A stretch of DNA of 6,234 bases from an uncultured Pseudomonadota bacterium (GCA_903890265.1 CAITAM010000586.1:1-6234), one strand, 5' to 3'; positions 1 through 5,279 are shown, numbered from the stretch's first letter. Notes: generated from the letters alone by a model not told the origin. Numbers and translations: made by a program.

Positions 1-331
1 CGGCGCCGGTCAGCCGCTCGGTGGCACGCGCCGCGCCGTGGGCCTCCAGCAGCGCGCGCAGCGCAAAAAGCTCCTCGCCGTCGTCCGCCGCGTTCGCCGT
101 CACGATCGCGCCCTGGTTCGGCCTGAAGTCGACCACGCCCTCGGCGTGCAGCCGGCGCAGCGCCTCGCGCACCGGCGTGCGGCTGACGCCGGCGTCCGCG
201 GCGACCTGCTGCTCGGTCAGGCGCAGGCCCGGCGCGTAGCGACCGCTCGCGATGCCCTCCTGCACCGTGCGGTAGGCACGCTGCACGGCCCGCCCGCCGC
301 GCCCGACGTTTGGCTTGGGGTCACCGTCCAC
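1..331 (-). CDS. GntR-family transcriptional regulator, FCD/FadR-like (partial, C-terminus beyond window)
   Basis: This is the N-terminal 110 codons of a DNA-binding regulator that runs off the left edge. I read the frame by hand from a GTG at 331-329. The winged helix-turn-helix spans about residues 16-78. It holds the GntR hallmark: LTEQQVAADAGVSRTPVREA at 38-57, followed by LRRL..EGVV at 58-67 and a wing ending near GAIVT at 74-78. The stretch from residue 86 (EELFALRALLEAHGAARA) looks like the first helix of an FCD effector-binding domain, which in this family usually binds a small organic acid. No clear Shine-Dalgarno precedes the GTG, so an internal start is possible; the frame stays open upstream. 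The GTG overlaps the end of the upstream lyase gene by 11 nt, so the two are probably co-transcribed and translationally coupled. It probably controls that lyase gene and itself. The fold is certain; effector and targets are inferred. Confidence 0.88.
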   Translation of the reverse strand, partial: MDGDPKPNVGRGGRAVQRAYRTVQEGIASGRYAPGLRLTEQQVAADAGVSRTPVREALRRLHAEGVVDFRPNQGAIVTANAADDGEELFALRALLEAHGAARATERLTGA

Positions 332-1238
332 GGTCGGCAGCCGCGGCCGGCGGAAAGCCGCCGGCCTTGAGCACGCGGCCGGGCAGTGCCCGGCCGAGCG
401 TGACCTCGAGCGCCCGGCCCGCCGCGAGCAGCGCCTCGAGCGACACGCCGGTCGGGATGCCCATCCGCTCGAAGAGGTACACGAGATCCTCGGTCGCGAC
501 GTTGCCGGTCGCCTTCGGCGCGAAGGGGCAGCCCCCGAGACCACCGACCGAGGCGTCGAAGACGCGCACCCCGGCGGCGTAGCCCGCGCAGGCATTGGCG
601 AGCGCGGTGTTGCGCGTGTCATGAAAATGCAGCCGCAGGCGAACACCGGGCAGCGCCTCCCGCACGCGCCCGACGAGGTCTGTCACCTGGGTGGGCACGG
701 CGACGCCGATGGTGTCGGCCAGCGCGATTTCGACGGGCCCCGCCTCGGCCGCCCGGCGCGCGAGGTCGACCACGCGCGCCGGCGCCACCTCGCCCTCGAA
801 AGGGCAGCCGAAGGCCGTCGAGATCGTGATCTGGGCCGGCAGGCCGGCCGCGCGGGCCTCGCCCGCGATGTCCGCCCACGCGCCGAGCGCGGTGGCAACA
901 TCCATGCCCTGGTTGCGCAGACCGAAGGCGTCGGTGGCGGCGACCGCCATGCCGATCTCGGTGACACCCGCCCGGCGCGCCCGCTCGTAGCCGCGCCGGT
1001 TGAGGACGAGGCCGATCGCGGTAAAGCCGGGCCGCGGCCCGAGCCCGGCGAGGACGGCCTCCGCGTCGGCCATGGCGGGCACGCGCTCCGGATGGACGAA
1101 ACTCGCCACTTCGAGCCGGCCAAGGCCGCTCGCCACCAGCCGGCCGATGAGCTCGAGCTTGGCCGCGGTCGGCAGCACGCCAGGCTCGTTCTGCAGCCCG
1201 TCGCGGACGCCGACCTCGACGATCTCGACACGCTCCAT
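321..1238 (-). CDS. Hydroxymethylglutaryl-CoA lyase family protein (DRE-TIM metallolyase)
   Basis: A 305-aa protein of the usual length for a bacterial HMG-CoA lyase, which cleaves HMG-CoA to acetyl-CoA and acetoacetate in leucine breakdown. The TIM barrel starts at once with EVGVRDGLQNE (8-18), giving the catalytic Arg12 and metal ligand Asp13. Glu43 lies in LEVASFVHPERVPAMAD (42-58). GCPFEG is at 144-149, LADTIG at 173-178, and the metal-binding HFHDTR at 204-209 (His204, His206). The signature loop GGLGGCPFAPKATGN (232-246) contains the catalytic Cys237 and metal-ligand Asn246, followed by ATEDLVYL. All key residues of the family are present. Val11 stands where the classical enzymes have Pro (VGPRDG), so the substrate could be a related 3-hydroxy-3-methyl acyl-CoA. 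The ATG at 1238 is preceded by a modest GGGGTG. No targeting sequence is seen, so it is cytoplasmic. The stop lies inside the following GntR gene, suggesting a two-gene catabolic operon. Family assignment is firm; exact substrate is not. Confidence 0.9.
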   Translation of the reverse strand: MERVEIVEVGVRDGLQNEPGVLPTAAKLELIGRLVASGLGRLEVASFVHPERVPAMADAEAVLAGLGPRPGFTAIGLVLNRRGYERARRAGVTEIGMAVAATDAFGLRNQGMDVATALGAWADIAGEARAAGLPAQITISTAFGCPFEGEVAPARVVDLARRAAEAGPVEIALADTIGVAVPTQVTDLVGRVREALPGVRLRLHFHDTRNTALANACAGYAAGVRVFDASVGGLGGCPFAPKATGNVATEDLVYLFERMGIPTGVSLEALLAAGRALEVTLGRALPGRVLKAGGFPPAAAADRGR

Positions 1239-1260
1239 CGGCGCACCCCGCGGGCTCTGC

Positions 1261-1278
1261 CCGGCACCCCGGTGCCGG
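1261..1278 (-). promoter_or_regulatory. GC hairpin in the lyase gene leader
   Basis: CCGGCACC at 1261-1268 and GGTGCCGG at 1271-1278 form a perfect inverted repeat with two bases between the arms, so an 18-nt near-palindrome. It lies between the putative -10 box and the lyase start codon, about 23 nt upstream of the ATG. It could be a leader RNA hairpin or an operator for a dimeric regulator such as the adjacent GntR protein. Perfect short GC repeats also arise by chance in DNA this GC-rich. Confidence 0.4.
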
Positions 1279-1290
1279 CCGCCCGCTCCG

Positions 1291-1299
1291 ATTGTATAC
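1291..1299 (-). promoter_or_regulatory. Putative -10 box with overlapping GTATAC palindrome upstream of the lyase gene
   Basis: On the minus strand TACAAT (1296-1291) matches five of six bases of the sigma-70 -10 consensus and sits about 53 nt upstream of the lyase ATG, in one of the few AT-rich patches of this gap. No convincing -35 is seen at the usual distance. The palindrome GTATAC (1294-1299) overlaps it. FCD-type GntR regulators such as ExuR/UxuR bind palindromes centred on GTATAC, so the downstream GntR protein could repress here. The flanking bases are not symmetrical, so the operator call is tentative. Confidence 0.35.
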
Positions 1300-1321
1300 C
1301 GCGCTGTGGTTGTCGAGCTCC

Positions 1322-1339
1322 GGCGCGGTCGCCCGCGCC
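1322..1339 (-). terminator. GNRA-loop hairpin after the 420-aa TPR gene
   Basis: Read on the minus strand, GGCGCGG and CCGCGCC form a perfect 7-bp stem closed by the stable tetraloop GCGA, 13 nt after the TGA stop at 1353. No T tract follows, so it is not a textbook intrinsic terminator. It may act as an RNA 3' end or stabiliser with Rho or processing. It also lies upstream of the lyase promoter region and separates the two units. Confidence 0.45.
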
Positions 1340-1352
1340 CGAGCGGCGGACC

Positions 1353-2615
1353 TCAGTTCTTCATCAGCGCAAGCCAGGCATCGGCGGCCTTGGTCATGCG
1401 CGGATCGGCCTTGGCCGCGGTGAAGGCCTTGGTCGCCTCGTCAAACTTGCCGAGGCGCGCGAACGAGATGCCGAGCACCATGTTCGCGTCGTCGACCCGC
1501 TTGACGTCGCCGACGCGGTCGGCGGCGAGCCCGCGCTGGATCGCTTCGGTCGCGTGCACGTAGTCCTCGAGCCCGAAGTACGCGTAGCCGACCGCGACGT
1601 CCTTGTTACCCGACTTGCCCGCCCGGGCCTCCTTGTCGAGCGCCGGCAGGCCCTTCCTGTCGTCGGCGGCGTTGCGCTTCTCCGCCGTGAGCAGCTTCGT
1701 GTTGCTGTCGTCGAGCGTAATCCACTTCTCGGTGCTCGCCTTCTCCAGCACCTTCTGCGCCTCGGAGGCCACGCCCGAGCGCTCGGCAAGCGTCGCGTAG
1801 TCGACGATCTGGGCCTGCTTCTGCAGGTAGCCCTTCGCGAACGCGAGCCGGTAGAGGTTCAGCAGCTGGCGCTCGTCACCGCCCTGGTTGAGCGCGAGCA
1901 CGCCGATCATGTAGGAGTCCTTCGGGAAGCGGTACAGGAGCTCCTCGGTCGCCGCCGCCTGGTGCGCGGTGTCCTTCGCCTTGTAGTAGCAGTCCTGCGC
2001 CATGAGGAGCTGCTGCTCGGTCGCCTGGCCCGCCGCCTGGATCTTCGTGATCGTGTCCGTCGCTCCGGCGCAGTCTTTCTGCTGGTAGTCGAGGCGGGCG
2101 AGCAGGTCGAGGCTCTCGGCACTGGCGCCGGCCACGGCGATGTAGTCCTTCAGCGCCGGGATCGACTCGTCGTACTTCTTCTGCTTGATGAGGGTCTGGT
2201 AGATGACCTGCAGGTTGGTCGCCCTGTCCTTCTCGGTCACGCCCTCGGTCGCGTTCATGTGCTTCGCCGCGGCGATCAGCGCGTCGTCGTCCTTGAGGTT
2301 GTACGCCGCGGTCCGCTCGACCGATACCGCGTACATCTGCTCGCACGGCTTCTTCGCCTCGGTGTAGGCGTCCTTGGCCGCCGGCAGCGCCGCCGCCCAG
2401 TCATTCTTCTGCGCCGCGTCCGCCGCCACCTTGTACTTGTTGCGGAACTTCTCCGATACGTCGCACTTCTGCTCCTTGGCCGCGTCCTTGGCCGGCTCCG
2501 CCGCCGCCGCCGCACAGAGCGGCGCGGCGCTGCCAAGAACCGCGAAACCGAGCCAGGCGACCGCCAGTGCGGCGTTCGGGCGGACGGTGGAAAGCATGTC
2601 TCGCAACTTCGTCAT
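1353..2615 (-). CDS. Secreted TPR-like repeat protein, paralog 1 (420 aa, periplasmic)
   Basis: I do not recognise a named gene; it is a secreted helical-repeat protein. The N-terminus has basic residues (Lys3, Arg5, Arg12), then a hydrophobic stretch at about 15-39 ending in an Ala run, with likely signal-peptidase cleavage near residues 36-39. Cys34 is preceded by APL, which is not a lipobox, so lipoprotein processing is unlikely. The mature part is Ala/Lys/Asp-rich and helical, with degenerate TPR pairs at about 60-90 and 145-192 and a good TPR at about 374-407 (G..FARLGKF.EA..AF..A..DP). Cys51, Cys91, Cys182 and Cys209 match four cysteines of the neighbouring paralog at identical spacing. 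The ATG at 2615 is chosen over one 21 nt upstream because GAGGA lies six bases before it and the signal peptide starts there. TPR domains bind proteins, so a periplasmic partner or scaffold role near the ExbB/ExbD motor is plausible but inferred. Confidence 0.85.
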   Translation of the reverse strand: MTKLRDMLSTVRPNAALAVAWLGFAVLGSAAPLCAAAAAEPAKDAAKEQKCDVSEKFRNKYKVAADAAQKNDWAAALPAAKDAYTEAKKPCEQMYAVSVERTAAYNLKDDDALIAAAKHMNATEGVTEKDRATNLQVIYQTLIKQKKYDESIPALKDYIAVAGASAESLDLLARLDYQQKDCAGATDTITKIQAAGQATEQQLLMAQDCYYKAKDTAHQAAATEELLYRFPKDSYMIGVLALNQGGDERQLLNLYRLAFAKGYLQKQAQIVDYATLAERSGVASEAQKVLEKASTEKWITLDDSNTKLLTAEKRNAADDRKGLPALDKEARAGKSGNKDVAVGYAYFGLEDYVHATEAIQRGLAADRVGDVKRVDDANMVLGISFARLGKFDEATKAFTAAKADPRMTKAADAWLALMKN

Positions 2616-2621
2616 GGCGAA

Positions 2622-2626
2622 TCCTC
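2622..2626 (-). promoter_or_regulatory. Ribosome binding site that fixes the start of TPR paralog 1
   Basis: GAGGA on the minus strand lies six bases before the ATG at 2615. It falls inside the coding frame of the alternative ATG 21 nt upstream, which has no comparable site. It therefore decides the start in favour of the shorter 420-aa product. Confidence 0.75.
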
Positions 2627-2675
2627 GCTGGGTCATGGGCGCCAGGCGGCCGCAAGGCGCGTCTGACGCGACGGT

Positions 2676-2698
2676 GTCCCGCCCGACTGCCGCGGGAC
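2676..2698 (-). promoter_or_regulatory. Short inverted repeat in the leader of TPR paralog 1
   Basis: GTCCCGC (2676-2682) and GCGGGAC (2692-2698) are perfect 7-bp inverted arms separated by nine bases. They lie in the 254-nt gap before this gene, downstream of the putative -10 box and about 60 nt before the start codon, so they would be in the 5' untranslated RNA. The function is unknown and the repeat could be chance in GC-rich DNA. Confidence 0.3.
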
Positions 2699-2738
2699 GC
2701 GGCGTGACGTGACGGGAATCGGTGAATGGCCGGCTCGT

Positions 2739-2744
2739 ATTGTA
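2739..2744 (-). promoter_or_regulatory. Putative -10 box for TPR paralog 1
   Basis: TACAAT on the minus strand, the same hexamer as in front of the lyase gene, lies in a local AT-rich patch about 124 nt upstream of the ATG at 2615. No good -35 hexamer is visible 16-18 bases upstream, so it may depend on an activator or not be used. The upstream paralog ends in a strong hairpin, which makes a separate promoter for this gene likely. Confidence 0.3.
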
Positions 2745-2835
2745 GCTTGTCGCCACGGCGGGCTGGCAGGTCCGCGGCGGGCGCCCGCGGCGCTCTCGAC
2801 GCCGCCACGTTGCTGCAAGGCAGCAGCGCGAACGC

Positions 2836-2862
2836 CCGGGGCGGGCCGTGGGCCCGCCCCGG
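2836..2862 (-). terminator. Strong 12-bp GC hairpin after TPR paralog 2
   Basis: CCGGGGCGGGCC (2836-2847) and GGCCCGCCCCGG (2851-2862) are perfect inverted arms around a three-base loop, starting seven bases after the stop of the 407-aa TPR gene. The stem is all G/C and very stable. No T run follows on the minus strand, so it is a GC-type terminator or an RNA 3'-end stabiliser. Confidence 0.65.
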
Positions 2863-2869
2863 CGTCCGG

Positions 2870-4093
2870 TCAGTTCTTCATCAGGGCCAGCCAGAGGCCC
2901 GCGGCCTTCGCCCTCCGCGGGTCGGCCTTCGCGGCCGTGAACGCCTTCTCGGCGTCCGCGAACTTCTTCTGCCGCGCGAGCGCGATGCCGACCGCCATGT
3001 TCGCGTCGTCGGGGCGCGCGACGCGCGCCACGTGGTCCGCCGCGAGGCCGCGGTTGAGCGCCGCGACGGCGGCCGGGTACTGCTCGAGGCCGAAGTACAT
3101 CATGCCGACCTTGACGTCCTTGTCGCCGTTCTTGCCGGCCTGCGACTCCTTGTCGAGCTGCGCCACGTTGGCGGCGTCTTCGGCCGCGGCACGCTTTTCC
3201 TGCGCTTCGAGGTTCTTCGACTTGTCGTCGAGCGTGATGTACTTCTTCTCGACCGACTTGTCGAGCACGCGCAGCGCCTCGTTGGTGGCACCCGAGGTGT
3301 CGGCGAGCTTGGCGTAGAGCAGGATGTCGTCGGCCGTCGTCAGCCAGTCGTGCTGGAAGCCAAGCCGGTAGACGTTCAGCAGCGCACGGTCGTCGATCTT
3401 GCCGATGCGGTAGAGCGCGACGAGATCGGCGTAGTAGCCCTTCTTCGGGAACCGCTCCATCAGCTGCTGGATCACCGCCTCGCGACGCTCGTCCTTGCTC
3501 TTGAAGTAGCATTGCTGCTGGGCGAGCAGCTGCTTCTCGGTCAGGTTCTTGCCGCCGCTCGCCTTGTCGATGGCGGACAGCGCCGCCGGGCAGTTGCCGG
3601 CCGCGAGTTCGAGCTCGGAGAGGTTGTTCCAGTCGGCCGGCGTGCCGCCCGTCTGCTTGACGTACTCGCGCAGCGGTGGCAGTGCCTTGTCGAGGTGGCG
3701 CAGCTGCTGCTGGGCGTCCGAGATCTGCTTCAGGTTCGCGGTCTTGTCCTTGGCCGAGACGATGTCGGAGGCGTTCATCGCCTCGCACACGGCAACGAGC
3801 TCCGACCAGTTCTTCGCGCTGTAGGCGTACTGGCGCTGCAGCTGGAACGAGGTCTGCTTCTCGCAGGCCTGGGTCGAGGCGGCGAGCATTTCCTTGGCGT
3901 GGCTCAGGGCGCCGGCGTAGTCGCCCTTCTTCTGCGCCTCGGTCGCGGCGGTGTACTTCTCAAACCAGCCCTTCGACGCGTTACATTCGGCGGCGTTCGA
4001 CGCGGGCGCGTAGGCGACCCCGGCCACGAGCACCACGGAAAGCAGGAGCGCGCCCGGCGCCGCTGCCACGATGTTCAAGATTCGCTGCCTCAT
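2870..4093 (-). CDS. Secreted TPR-like repeat protein, paralog 2 (407 aa, periplasmic)
   Basis: I do not recognise a named gene. The N-terminus is a signal peptide: Arg2 and Arg4, a hydrophobic core at about 5-29, and a likely cleavage after Ala34 (SNA before AEC). The mature protein begins next to Cys37 and is built of Ala/Lys/Gln-rich helices with degenerate TPR-like pairs and a recognisable TPR at about 361-394. It is homologous to the downstream gene along its whole length with few gaps. Shared blocks include LLN.YRL.F, ITLDD, YFGLE.Y and the near-identical end AFTAAKADPR..KAA..WLALMKN. Cys37, Cys77, Cys168 and Cys195 match the paralog's four cysteines; Cys103 is extra. The ATG at 4093 has GGAG seven bases upstream; a GTG at 4111 would add six residues before the signal peptide and lacks support. 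It lies downstream of exbD2, but a hairpin and a 234-nt gap intervene. A periplasmic binding or scaffolding role in TonB transport is an inference. Confidence 0.86.
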   Translation of the reverse strand: MRQRILNIVAAAPGALLLSVVLVAGVAYAPASNAAECNASKGWFEKYTAATEAQKKGDYAGALSHAKEMLAASTQACEKQTSFQLQRQYAYSAKNWSELVAVCEAMNASDIVSAKDKTANLKQISDAQQQLRHLDKALPPLREYVKQTGGTPADWNNLSELELAAGNCPAALSAIDKASGGKNLTEKQLLAQQQCYFKSKDERREAVIQQLMERFPKKGYYADLVALYRIGKIDDRALLNVYRLGFQHDWLTTADDILLYAKLADTSGATNEALRVLDKSVEKKYITLDDKSKNLEAQEKRAAAEDAANVAQLDKESQAGKNGDKDVKVGMMYFGLEQYPAAVAALNRGLAADHVARVARPDDANMAVGIALARQKKFADAEKAFTAAKADPRRAKAAGLWLALMKN

Positions 4094-4100
4094 CGACCTA

Positions 4101-4104
4101 CTCC
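4101..4104 (-). promoter_or_regulatory. Ribosome binding site that fixes the start of TPR paralog 2
   Basis: GGAG on the minus strand ends seven bases before the ATG at 4093. It lies within the extension that the alternative GTG at 4111 would add, so it supports the shorter form starting with MRQRIL. Confidence 0.65.
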
Positions 4105-4265
4105 GGTACACAGAAAACGAATGGGTGGTTTTGGGTCCGCGCCACGCAGACGGCCGCGGTGAGACCCGATCTTAATGCAAAGCAACACGACGTCGAGTCC
4201 CACGTGACGGCCAAACGTGAATTATTGATGACCCGGGCGGCGGCCCCCGCCCCCGCCGCGGTCGT

Positions 4266-4292
4266 GCAAAGGGGGCCCAAGGCCCCCTTTGC
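4266..4292 (-). terminator. 12-bp hairpin after exbD2
   Basis: GCAAAGGGGGCC (4266-4277) and GGCCCCCTTTGC (4281-4292) are perfect inverted arms around a three-base loop, 35 nt after the exbD2 TAA stop. The stem is strong, but there is no T tract beyond it on the minus strand. It marks the likely end of the exb operon. Being a perfect palindrome, it could also act on the other strand. Confidence 0.65.
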
Positions 4293-4327
4293 GCTCCACC
4301 GCGACCGGTCGCCCGGACGACGCGTCG

Positions 4328-4747
4328 TTACACGCCGCCCGAGGAATCGCCGGCGAAGCCGATCTTCTTCAGCTTGCCGCGCTGGACGATGAACAGCACG
4401 TCGGCGATCTTCTGGTAGCGCGCCCGCTTGTCCGCCGCGATGTGAACCTCCGGCTGGGGGTCCTTCTTGGCGGCGTCCAGCACGTACGAGTTGATGTCGG
4501 TGAGCGAGGACGGCGTGCCGTTCCAGAGGATCTGGCCGTCCGACTGGACGGTGATCGTGATGGGCTGCTCGACCACGTCCGGCGGCGGCGTGTCGCTCTG
4601 GCGCGGCAGGTCGATGCTGACCGCTTCGGTCGCGACCGGCAGCGTGATGATGAAGATGATGAGCAGCACCAACATGATGTCAACGAGGGGAACCACGTTG
4701 ATCGTCGTGTTGTACTCGCTCTCGGCCGAGGGTACGGACATGCCCAT
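4328..4747 (-). CDS. exbD2: ExbD-type biopolymer transport protein, second copy
   Basis: A 139-aa ExbD/TolR-family protein. It has a short cytoplasmic N-terminus, one membrane segment at about 20-41 starting INVVPLVDIMLVLLIIFI, and a periplasmic domain (about 42-139). Asp23 in the membrane helix is the equivalent of E. coli ExbD Asp25, needed for proton-driven energy transfer to TonB. The periplasmic part has the family pattern ITITV..DG.I.WNG and a C-terminal Lys-rich strand (KLKKIGFAG). It starts 41 nt after the stop of exbD1 and is clearly a diverged duplicate: the membrane helix is almost identical while the periplasmic domains differ. Xanthomonas campestris also has tandem exbD1-exbD2, where exbD2 has a distinct role. 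Two starts (ATG 4747 and ATG 4741) are possible; AAGG nine bases before the first favours it. Confidence 0.93.
   Translation of the reverse strand: MGMSVPSAESEYNTTINVVPLVDIMLVLLIIFIITLPVATEAVSIDLPRQSDTPPPDVVEQPITITVQSDGQILWNGTPSSLTDINSYVLDAAKKDPQPEVHIAADKRARYQKIADVLFIVQRGKLKKIGFAGDSSGGV
4649..4702 (-). repeat. 54-nt segment shared with exbD1 (copy in exbD2)
   Basis: This segment differs from 5107-5160 in exbD1 at only five of 54 positions, without gaps. It encodes the conserved start of the membrane helix (INVVPLVDIMLVLLIIFI) in both genes. Elsewhere the two genes are much more diverged, so this is the residue of a tandem duplication kept by selection or by local gene conversion. Confidence 0.8.
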
Positions 4748-4788
4748 GGTGTTCTGCCTTGGTAGCTAGTGCGGTGAGTCCGCCGGCA

Positions 4789-5205
4789 TCAGCCGGCCGA
4801 CGGCTGTTCGGCGATGAACGAGATGCTCAGGATCCCGGCCCGCTGCAGCTCGGTCATCACGCTCTGCACCGACTCGTAGTAGGTACGGCGGTCGGCACGG
4901 ATGTGCACGGCAGGCTGCGGGTCCTTGCCGGCCTCGATGCGGGCGAAGTTACGCAGGCCATCCATCGTGATGTTGCTGTCGTTCCAGTACGGCGTACCGG
5001 TGAAGTCGATCGAGATGTTGATGTCCTCGGGCTTCGTCTCCGTGGGCTCGTTGAGCTCCTTCGGCAGATCGACGCGCACGGCCTTGGTGGCGACGGGCAC
5101 GGTGAGGATGAAGATGATGAGGAGCACCAGCATGATGTCGACGAGCGGCACCACGTTGATCTCTGTGTTGTAGTCGCCTTCTGGAACGCTTGCGCCACCG
5201 GCCAT
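4789..5205 (-). CDS. exbD1: ExbD-type biopolymer transport protein, first copy
   Basis: A 138-aa ExbD/TolR-family protein that with ExbB forms the inner-membrane motor coupling the proton gradient to TonB. The layout is a short N-terminus, one membrane segment at about 20-41 with Asp23 as the proton-handling residue, then a periplasmic domain. The motif ATKAVRVDLPKE follows the helix as in the family, and VHIRADRRTYYESVQSVM carries the conserved periplasmic helix. The ATG at 5205 is supported by AGGAG six bases upstream. It lies 74 nt after exbB, with a hairpin in the gap, and 41 nt before exbD2. Its periplasmic domain is acidic near residues 50-66 (ELNEPTETKPED), unlike the Pro-rich segment at the same place in exbD2, so the two copies may contact different partners. 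Confidence 0.94.
   Translation of the reverse strand: MAGGASVPEGDYNTEINVVPLVDIMLVLLIIFILTVPVATKAVRVDLPKELNEPTETKPEDINISIDFTGTPYWNDSNITMDGLRNFARIEAGKDPQPAVHIRADRRTYYESVQSVMTELQRAGILSISFIAEQPSAG
5107..5160 (-). repeat. 54-nt segment shared with exbD2 (copy in exbD1)
   Basis: This is the partner of 4649-4702, at an offset of 458 nt with five mismatches, and encodes the identical membrane-helix peptide. It is long and similar enough to serve as a substrate for homologous exchange between the two exbD genes. Confidence 0.8.
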
Positions 5206-5211
5206 GATCGA

Positions 5212-5216
5212 CTCCT
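5212..5216 (-). promoter_or_regulatory. Strong ribosome binding site of exbD1
   Basis: AGGAG on the minus strand lies six bases before the ATG at 5205, near ideal. exbD2 has only AAGG at nine bases. This suggests ExbD1 is translated more strongly than ExbD2. Confidence 0.75.
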
Positions 5217-5237
5217 AAGCAGGTTCTGGGAAAGACC

Positions 5238-5262
5238 GGGTGGCGGCAACGTGCCGCCACCC
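5238..5262 (-). promoter_or_regulatory. Intercistronic hairpin between exbB and exbD1
   Basis: GGGTGGCGGC (5238-5247) and GCCGCCACCC (5253-5262) are perfect 10-bp arms. An extra A-T pair leaves a three-base loop. It starts 17 nt after the exbB TAA stop and ends 21 nt before the exbD1 ribosome site. No T tract follows. It could partly terminate transcription or protect the exbB message, lowering ExbD relative to ExbB; the known motor holds five ExbB per two ExbD. Confidence 0.6.
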
Positions 5263-5279
5263 CTCCGCAGGACCGTTTC

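Larger units (their letters stand above)
4094..4327 (-). other. Intergenic leader between exbD2 and TPR paralog 2
   Basis: This 234-nt gap holds the exbD2 end hairpin on its right side and a locally AT-rich stretch at about 4170-4235. In that stretch AATAAT (4226-4221, minus strand) matches five of six bases of a -10 box and TAAGAT is a weaker alternative, but neither has a good -35. No RNA gene, repeat or convincing Fur box is seen. A promoter for the TPR gene somewhere here is likely from the layout. Confidence 0.35.

Noticed and set aside
2513..2516. Lipoprotein lipobox at Cys34 of TPR paralog 1
   Set aside because: The residues before the Cys are A-P-L, which do not fit the lipobox consensus with Gly/Ala/Ser at -1.
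315..2666. Plus-strand open frame of 783 codons
   Set aside because: It runs antisense over the lyase and TPR genes, is extremely Arg/Leu/Val/Gly-rich with no recognisable domain, and is the expected antisense shadow in GC-rich DNA with G/C-biased third positions.
2616..3788. In-frame upstream extension of TPR paralog 1 to an 811-codon frame
   Set aside because: The extension is an out-of-frame reading of the neighbouring TPR gene. The real start at 2615 has a good ribosome site and begins a signal peptide.
4094..4111. GTG start for TPR paralog 2
   Set aside because: It would place six residues before the signal peptide and would put the GGAG ribosome site inside the gene. The ATG at 4093 fits better.
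2726..4162. Plus-strand open frame of 478 codons
   Set aside because: It is antisense to the 407-aa TPR gene, has low-complexity Arg/Leu/Val/Gly composition, and has no domain.
4215..4235. Possible Fur box in the AT-rich patch before TPR paralog 2
   Set aside because: The bases around the ATTATTGAT core do not form the inverted GATAAT repeats of a Fur site.
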